From the NCBI GenBank assembly GCA_903837815.1, contig CAILWD010000296.1:1-8047 (forward strand): a DNA stretch of 8,047 bases, in the 5' to 3' direction. This DNA is from an uncultured Chloroflexota bacterium (GTDB lineage: Bacteria > Chloroflexota > Anaerolineae > Anaerolineales > Villigracilaceae). The notes under the pieces are model-generated. The model did no database searches, had not been told where the DNA came from, and saw only the letters and a program-made list of their open reading frames with translations. Both the position numbers and the translations under genes were made by a program. Shown in pieces: positions 1-5,800 of the stretch. Position 1 is the stretch's first letter; each line of letters opens with the position of its first letter.

Positions 1-2
1 CT

Positions 3-1157
3 GAAGGCGTCGTCCGCACTTTGCCTGCGGAGCAGACCCTTCGGGTAGATTCAGCGTGGAACGAGTCCGCTTGGGCAATCATCCCGTTTGAAGAAATCCA
101 ACCGAGATGGAAAGTCCTTGCGGTGGACGGTCAATCTCCGCTTCACAAAAATTTCAACGCGGATGCGTATCCGTTGAAAGCGTATTTTTCAGCGGCGCAA
201 CTTTTGCCCGAAACGAACCGCGACCCATCCAAATTGGCGACGGTGGTTTTGACGGGTGTGACTGCGTTGACCCGCCTGACCGCCAAGCGCATGGAAACGA
301 AGGGCATTACCTACCCCGGCGAGGTTTTGCGGGACATGTTCCGCGAAGCCGACATTATGCACATCAACCACGAGTCGCCATTTTATTCGGGCTGTCCGTA
401 CCCAGACCCGAAGCAGACGGAAGAGGTCTTTTGCAGTTCGCCCAAATACATCGAGTTGTTCACCGACCTCGGCGTGGACGTGATGGAACTTTCGGGCGAT
501 CATTTCGCCGACTACGATGACGTTGCCATGCTGGAGTCCATCGAGATTTACAAGAACGCGGGCATTCCTTATTACGGCGGCGGAATCAACGAAGACGACG
601 GCAGGAAGCCCGTATTGATGGAAGTCAACGGCAATAAAATCATGTTCATCGGCTGTGACTTCAAGACCGTTTACGCCACCGCCCGCGAAGACCGCCCCGG
701 CTCGGTGCGCTGTGACTTCGATTACATCGCCGGGCAAATACAAACCTACAAGGCACAAGGTTATTTGCCCATCTTCACCTATCAGTATCATGAGTTTCCC
801 TCTCCTGAAACGCGTCCCCAACAACAGATTGACTATCGCCTGATTGCGGATATGGGCGCGGTGGTGGTCAGCGGGAGTCAGGCGCATGTGGCGCAGGGCA
901 TGGAACTTTACGGGGACAGTTTCATCCATTACGGTTTGGGCAATTTGTTCTTCGACCAGATGAGCAGCAAGGGCACGCGCATTACACAGTATGAGTTCAT
1001 CGACCGCCACGTTTTTTATGATGGAAAATATCTCGGCGTGGAGTTGCTCACCGCGTTTCTGGAGGACTATTCCCGCCCGCGCTACATGACCGAAGCCGAA
1101 CGCGAGAAGTTCCTTTCGCTGATGTTCGAGTACAGCGAGTGGGACGTTCAAGAGTAG
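3..1157 (+). CDS. CapA-like surface protein, 5'-truncated by window edge
   Basis: This is the C-terminal 384 codons of a protein whose start lies off the left edge. The frame is open to the first full codon at position 3, and its first residues (EGVVR..L.AEQ) align with the interior of the downstream paralogue, so the TTG at 21 is not a real start. The first visible part (about 6-200) matches the end of the paralogue's accessory domain (SAWAIIPFEEIQP, VLAVDGQSP, YPLKAYF). From about 235 it follows the CapA / poly-gamma-glutamate synthesis order: LTGVTALT (usual GD motif position), INHE (usual NxE), a GDH triplet (usual NNH), IPYYGGG, then SGSQAH and HYGLGNLFFD (usual GHxPH and SLGNFVFD). The two cysteine pairs are conserved in the paralogue and suggest export. 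Unlike the paralogue it ends soon after the domain, with no Thr/Pro tail. Known CapA relatives take part in anionic polymer synthesis or surface attachment; the substrate here is unknown. Family membership is fairly firm, function is not. Confidence 0.85.
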   Translation, partial: EGVVRTLPAEQTLRVDSAWNESAWAIIPFEEIQPRWKVLAVDGQSPLHKNFNADAYPLKAYFSAAQLLPETNRDPSKLATVVLTGVTALTRLTAKRMETKGITYPGEVLRDMFREADIMHINHESPFYSGCPYPDPKQTEEVFCSSPKYIELFTDLGVDVMELSGDHFADYDDVAMLESIEIYKNAGIPYYGGGINEDDGRKPVLMEVNGNKIMFIGCDFKTVYATAREDRPGSVRCDFDYIAGQIQTYKAQGYLPIFTYQYHEFPSPETRPQQQIDYRLIADMGAVVVSGSQAHVAQGMELYGDSFIHYGLGNLFFDQMSSKGTRITQYEFIDRHVFYDGKYLGVELLTAFLEDYSRPRYMTEAEREKFLSLMFEYSEWDVQE

Positions 1158-2783
1158 GGGTGGGGTTGCGAAGCGTCTCGCTCCTACTGGTACAATTTCT
1201 CTCAATCTATGAAAAAACTTCCCTTTCTTTTTCTTTTGCTTATGCTTCTCGCGGCGTGTATTCCTGCGACTGAGACGCCCGTCGCAACGCCTTTGCCTTC
1301 GCCATCCCCAGCGCCGAGTGTGACCTCCACGCCGATGCCCGATGCGTTGTGGATTGACCCTGCCGCGCCCGCCCAACTTGTGGATTTGGCTCAGACTTGG
1401 GGAATCCCAATCACAGAAGACCCCGCGCTGGCAACTCAAAAACTCGAACTTTCAGACTCTGGCTCTTTGTGGGTTTACGCCCTCGTTGCGCCGTTTCCCA
1501 CGGTGACCGATGAAGTGGCTTACGCGGATTTGCTGTCCGTTTGGGAGGGCGAGTCTGTGTTGGGACACGACCTTCTGCTGGCGGAGTCCACCCTGGCGGC
1601 GTTTACGGCTCTTTGGGGCGAACCCGCTTCGGGCGTTGTCCGCGCTTTGACTGCAGAGCAGATTTTGGATTCAGCGTGGAAGGAATCTGCTTGGGCGATC
1701 ATCCCGTTCGAGGAAATCCAACCCAAGTGGAAGGTTCTCGCGGTGGACGGTCAATCTCCCATTCGCAAGAATTTCGATGCGGGCGTTTATCCGTTGAAGG
1801 CGTATTTTTCGGCGAGCCAGCCTCTGCCCGAATCGAACCGCGACCCGTCCAAAATGACCACCGTGATGTTGACGGGCGTGACGGCAATTGTCCGCGCAAC
1901 GGCGGCGACGATGGAAATGAAAGGCGTGACCTACCCCGGCGATTTGATCGGCGATTGGTTTCGCGAGGCAGATGTGCTGCACATCAGCAACGAAGTGACC
2001 TTCGATAAGGACTGTCCGCCGCCGCGAGCGGGTTATCGCAATTTCATTTTGTGCAGCGACCCGAAGTACATGGACTTGCTGTTGGATGTGGGCGTGGACG
2101 TGGTGGAGGTTACGGGCGACCACCTGCGTGACCGAGGCAACCAGGCTTTGCTCGAAACCTTTGCCATTTATAAGAAAAACGGCATTCCATATTATGGCGG
2201 GGGAATCAATGCCGAGGATGCCCGTCAGCCTGTTTTGATGGAAGTCAACGGGAATAAGATTGCCTTCATGGGCTGCAACGGCAAGCGGGTGGTGAAATAT
2301 CCCAAAGCCACCGACACCAGCCCCGGCCCCGCGTTATGCGACTTCGATGACTTTGGCGAGCAAATGGATGCCTTGAAGGCGCAGGGCTATCAAATTATTT
2401 TCACCTTCCAGCATGAGGAATGCTACTCGGCGATGCCTTGCTTTACCCATGAGGGCGCGTTCCGCCGCGCGGCAGACGAAGGCGCGGTGGTGGTCAGCGG
2501 GAGCCAGGCGCATTATCCGCACATCATGGAGTTTTACGGCAACTCGTTCATTCACTACGGTTTGGGGAATTTGTTCTTCGACCAGATGACCTACATCCTG
2601 CCGGGCGGCGAGGTGATCGACGAGACGCGGCGTGAGTTCTACGACCGCCATGTCTTTTACGATGGAAAATATCTCGGCGTCGAGTTGTTGACTGCGATGC
2701 TGGAGGATTATTCCCGTCCGCGCCCGATGACCCCCGCCGAGCGCAGCGCTTTCCTCACCGAGTATTTTTATCTCAGCGGTTGG
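6..2783 (+). repeat. Tandem gene duplication (two diverged CapA-like arms)
   Basis: Arm one (about 6-1142) and arm two (about 1632-2783) are homologous at DNA level. The offset is 1620 bases over most of the first 500 bases, shifts to 1626 by about 855 and to 1641 by about 1020, so the arms differ by small in-frame indels. Identical stretches of roughly 20 bases persist, for example at 121-139 with 1741-1759, at 855-875 with 2481-2501, and at 1020-1039 with 2661-2680. The protein arms look more than half identical by eye. This is an old tandem duplication, not a recent one. Confidence 0.85.
1188..1196 (+). promoter_or_regulatory. Extended -10 promoter for the second CapA-like gene
   Basis: TGG followed by TACAAT forms an extended -10 element in the 51-bp gap after the first CapA-like gene. 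A weak -35 candidate (TTGCGA, 1166-1171) lies 19 bp upstream. The predicted transcription start, about 7 bases past the -10, falls near 1203, only about six bases before the ATG at 1209, so the message would be nearly leaderless. No purine-rich ribosome binding site is visible before that ATG, which agrees with this reading. It implies the second gene can be transcribed apart from the first. The position is inferred from motif match only. Confidence 0.5.
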
Positions 2784-2852
2784 ACTGCTGCGCCCGCACC
2801 GACGCCCATCCCCATGCCGACGGTGACATTGACTCCAATTGTGTTGCCTTAA
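1209..2852 (+). CDS. CapA-like lipoprotein with N-terminal binding-protein-like domain
   Basis: This complete 547-residue protein opens with a lipoprotein signal: KK, a hydrophobic run, then the lipobox LAAC with the lipidated Cys at 17. A Thr/Pro/Ser-rich spacer spans about 20-44. Residues about 45-205 form an accessory domain whose motifs (AWAIIPFEEI at 161-170, VLAVDG at 176-181, YPLKAYF at 194-200) recall phosphate-type substrate-binding proteins; that likeness is tentative. Residues about 217-525 are CapA-like: LTGVTAIV, SNE (260-262), GDH (303-305), IPYYGGG (326-332), QHE (401-403), SGSQAH (430-435) and HYGLGNLFFD (449-458). The Asp of the usual first GD motif is Val, as in the upstream paralogue. 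Six cysteines remain after the lipid Cys, suggesting up to three disulfides. The tail (526-547) is again Thr/Pro-rich, with no sorting motif. The ATG at 1209 is chosen because it gives a perfect lipoprotein signal. It probably acts on the outer face of the membrane in surface-polymer metabolism; that role is inferred. Confidence 0.88.
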   Translation: MKKLPFLFLLLMLLAACIPATETPVATPLPSPSPAPSVTSTPMPDALWIDPAAPAQLVDLAQTWGIPITEDPALATQKLELSDSGSLWVYALVAPFPTVTDEVAYADLLSVWEGESVLGHDLLLAESTLAAFTALWGEPASGVVRALTAEQILDSAWKESAWAIIPFEEIQPKWKVLAVDGQSPIRKNFDAGVYPLKAYFSASQPLPESNRDPSKMTTVMLTGVTAIVRATAATMEMKGVTYPGDLIGDWFREADVLHISNEVTFDKDCPPPRAGYRNFILCSDPKYMDLLLDVGVDVVEVTGDHLRDRGNQALLETFAIYKKNGIPYYGGGINAEDARQPVLMEVNGNKIAFMGCNGKRVVKYPKATDTSPGPALCDFDDFGEQMDALKAQGYQIIFTFQHEECYSAMPCFTHEGAFRRAADEGAVVVSGSQAHYPHIMEFYGNSFIHYGLGNLFFDQMTYILPGGEVIDETRREFYDRHVFYDGKYLGVELLTAMLEDYSRPRPMTPAERSAFLTEYFYLSGWTAAPAPTPIPMPTVTLTPIVLP

Positions 2853-2878
2853 TTCGCTTCACTTCCAAATTTAACCTG

Positions 2879-2897
2879 CGGACTTGGGGCAAGTCCG
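2879..2897 (-). terminator. Stem-loop at convergent gene ends, probable terminator
   Basis: CGGACTTG and CAAGTCCG form a perfect 8-bp stem around a 3-base loop. The stem begins on the very next base after the kinase TAA (2898-2900, minus strand). It also lies 26 bases past the stop of the second CapA-like gene, so it could serve both convergent transcripts. On the minus strand it is followed by a mixed AT-rich run (GGTTAAATTT) and not a clean T-tract; on the plus strand no T-tract follows. It is therefore a weak intrinsic terminator by sequence, and may instead be a member of a dispersed palindromic repeat family. Confidence 0.5.
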
Positions 2898-5800
2898 TTA
2901 CAACATACGGTCGATTGTTGCCAGCAAACCTTTCAGGCTGAAGGGCTTTGTATGATATTCAGTGGCGCCCGCCTCCAGGCAGCGCTCGCGGTCGCCGGGC
3001 ATGGCAAGAGCGGTCAACGCGATGATCGGGATGGCGGCAAATTCGGGCAGAGCGCGGAGTCGGCGGATGGCTTCAAACCCATCCATGCCGGGCATTTGAA
3101 TATCCATGAGAATCAAATGCGGCTTTTGTTTTTGCGCCAGGTCAAGAGCCTCGACGCCGTTCTCCGCCTCGATGACCTGATAGCCTTTGCTGATGAGATA
3201 TTCGCTTTGCACCATCAGATTAACCTGATTGTCATCGACAACCAAGATGCGCTTCCCCCGCCCCGTAGGTTTTGTATCATACGAAACGAGGCGCGCAGTG
3301 GCTTTTTTCGCGACCGGCCCCGCCATTTTCTGGATCGGGATATTGAAATGGAAACGGCTGCCTCTGCCCAATTCGCTCTCTACTTCGATCTTCCCGCCAT
3401 GCAGTTCGACCAGTTTCTTTACCAGGCTTAATCCCAACCCTGTGCCCTGGTATTGACGGGACAGGCTGCTGTCCAACTGTTCGAAGGGTTGGAATATCTT
3501 TTCCAGGCTTTCAGGGGCAATGCCAATACCGTTGTCTGTGACCGAGAACCACATCTGTCCCGCCGCATCGTCCTGCCTCACCTCGAGTTTGACCGTCCCA
3601 TGTTCGGGGGTAAATTTGACAGCGTTGTTCAACAGATTTACCAGGACCTGTTTAAGGCGCTTGGGGTCGGCAAAGATCATGGGCATGGAGCCAGAGAACG
3701 AATATTGTAAATCGATGGATTTCTTCTGAGCCAGTTGTTTGACGAATACCAGGCTTGCTTCACAGACCACGTCCAAGGGCAGGTTTTCCGGGTTGAGGGT
3801 GAATTTACCAGCCTCGATCTTTGAGATATCTAGAATATCGTTGATTAAACCCAGCAAATGCGTTCCGCTGGCATGGATATTTTCTGTATAGCGATTTTGT
3901 TTTTCGTTGAGCCCTCCATACATCCCGGTCAGCAGGATTTCAGAGAAGCCAAGTATTCCGCTCAACGGTGTGCGCAGTTCGTGGCTCATGTTCGCAAGGA
4001 ATTCATCTTTGATGCGGTTGGCGTGGACGAGTTCAGCGGTACGCGCCTCCACCTGTTGCTTCAGGTCGCTGGCGTATTTACGGGTTAAAGTCTCCATCTT
4101 TTTGCGCTCGGTGATGTCGACCAGGCTGCCCTCGTAGAACAATATTTTCCCCGTTTCATCCCGGATGGGGTGAACATAATCTTCCGCCCAAAATGTCGTT
4201 CCGTCCAGCCGTCGATATTCCACTTCGAAGCAGGAAGGCGGATTGTCTGCCTGCATCGCATATCTAAAAGCCTCCTCGTCGACAGGGTTGGCATAAAGTT
4301 CCCTGGCGGGTTTCTCCAACAGAAATACGCGGTCCTTCGTGCCGAACATTTTGGCCAGCGCCGGATTGGCATCCAACATGGCTCCGTTTGCCGAAGTGCG
4401 ATACAACCCAATGGGCACGTTCTCGAAGAGCGCGCGGTGGGCGTGTTCCGATTGCGCCAATGCCTCTTCGAACTTTTTGCGCTGCGAAATATCCCGAATA
4501 AGCACAGATACGGTTTTGTGGGATGCGCCTGACGCATGGATTGGACTGACACGCGCCATGAACCAGCGCCGACCGCCAACAACAGCCAGCGGATATTCGA
4601 TGGTTTCAGAAAAACCGCTAACCAGTACCTTTTTGATCGCTCCTATGAACTGTGAGCCTTGTTCCGCGCCCATGACTTCCTTCACCCGCCTGCCAAGCAT
4701 TTCGGCTTTGGGCTGCGCCAGCAGGTTTTCGTCGGCTGTCCAGATATTGAGGTAGGTTCCATCCTCGTCGAGTTCGAAGACAATATCATCCAGCGAGTTC
4801 ACCAGCGCCTTCATCTGTCGTTCGCTTTGAAGGATTGCCCTTTCTGCCTGTTTGCGCTCTGTGATGTCTTGTTTAACGGCGATAAAGTTCGTGATCTCGC
4901 CATTCTCGTTTGCAAACGGGGTGATGGTCATCTCTTCGTCGTATAGCGTTCCATCCTTGCGGCGATTGACCAGTTCGCCCCGCCAGACGTTGCCAGCCAG
5001 AATGACGCTCCACAAATCCTTGTAGAAATTTTGATCTTGTTCTCCCGACCTGATCAGGTCGCGCGGGTTTTTCCCCAATGCATCTGCCATCGCACCGAAG
5101 CCGGTCAAAGCTGTAAATGCGGAGTTTGTCCACTGGATAACCCCCTCGCGGTCGGTGATGACAATGGCATTTGCGGCGGCTTGCAGGATGGCGTTTTGCA
5201 GGTGCAGTTTTTCCTCTGCCTGCCTGCGTTCGGTGATGTCGAGGATGACAGCCAGGAACACGTGATGGTCGGTCTGGTCGAACAATTGCACATGCGCTTC
5301 AATCGGGTAAAAACTGCCGTCTGAGCGGCGGTGGCGGGTTTCAAAAGTTATCGTCTGCGCTATATGATTACGAAGCGGGGCAAGCATTTCATCGAAGAAT
5401 TCGGGCGTGAAGTCCATTTTGAGGTCGAGAGGGGTCATCCTGCGCATATCTTCCAGTGTGTACCCCAGGTTGCCCATGGCGCCGGCGCTGACGAAATCGA
5501 AATGCAATGTTTCCGCATCGAAGATGTACAACTCATTCTGGCTGGCGTTCAGCACATTGTAGAAATTTTCCTGGTGCTTCTCCGCCTGTTTGCGTTCTGT
5601 AATATCCTGCACGATGACCTGCACAGCCATGTTGCCTTCGTACATGAGAGGAACCGCCATGACCTCGACCGGCACTTCGCTACCGTCCAGCCGCAGATAG
5701 CGGTCCTCAACCGGGTACAGCCCTGTTTCTCCAGCAAACATGCGCTGGATGCGTTGGCTGGAAGATTGAAGGTTGTCGGGGTGAATGATTTCAGCAATGG

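Noticed and set aside
21..1157. TTG at 21 as the true start of the first CapA-like gene
   Set aside because: The frame is open to the window edge, and residues before the TTG (EGVVRT) match the interior of the downstream paralogue, so the gene begins upstream.
189..1439. 416-codon open frame on the minus strand across both CapA-like genes
   Set aside because: It is antisense to two clearly homologous coding regions, is rich in Arg/His with low-complexity runs, and matches no recognisable family.
4850..5200. LOV photosensor reading of the seventh PAS domain
   Set aside because: The GxNCRFLQ motif with the photoactive Cys is absent; the corresponding segment reads GKNPRDLI.
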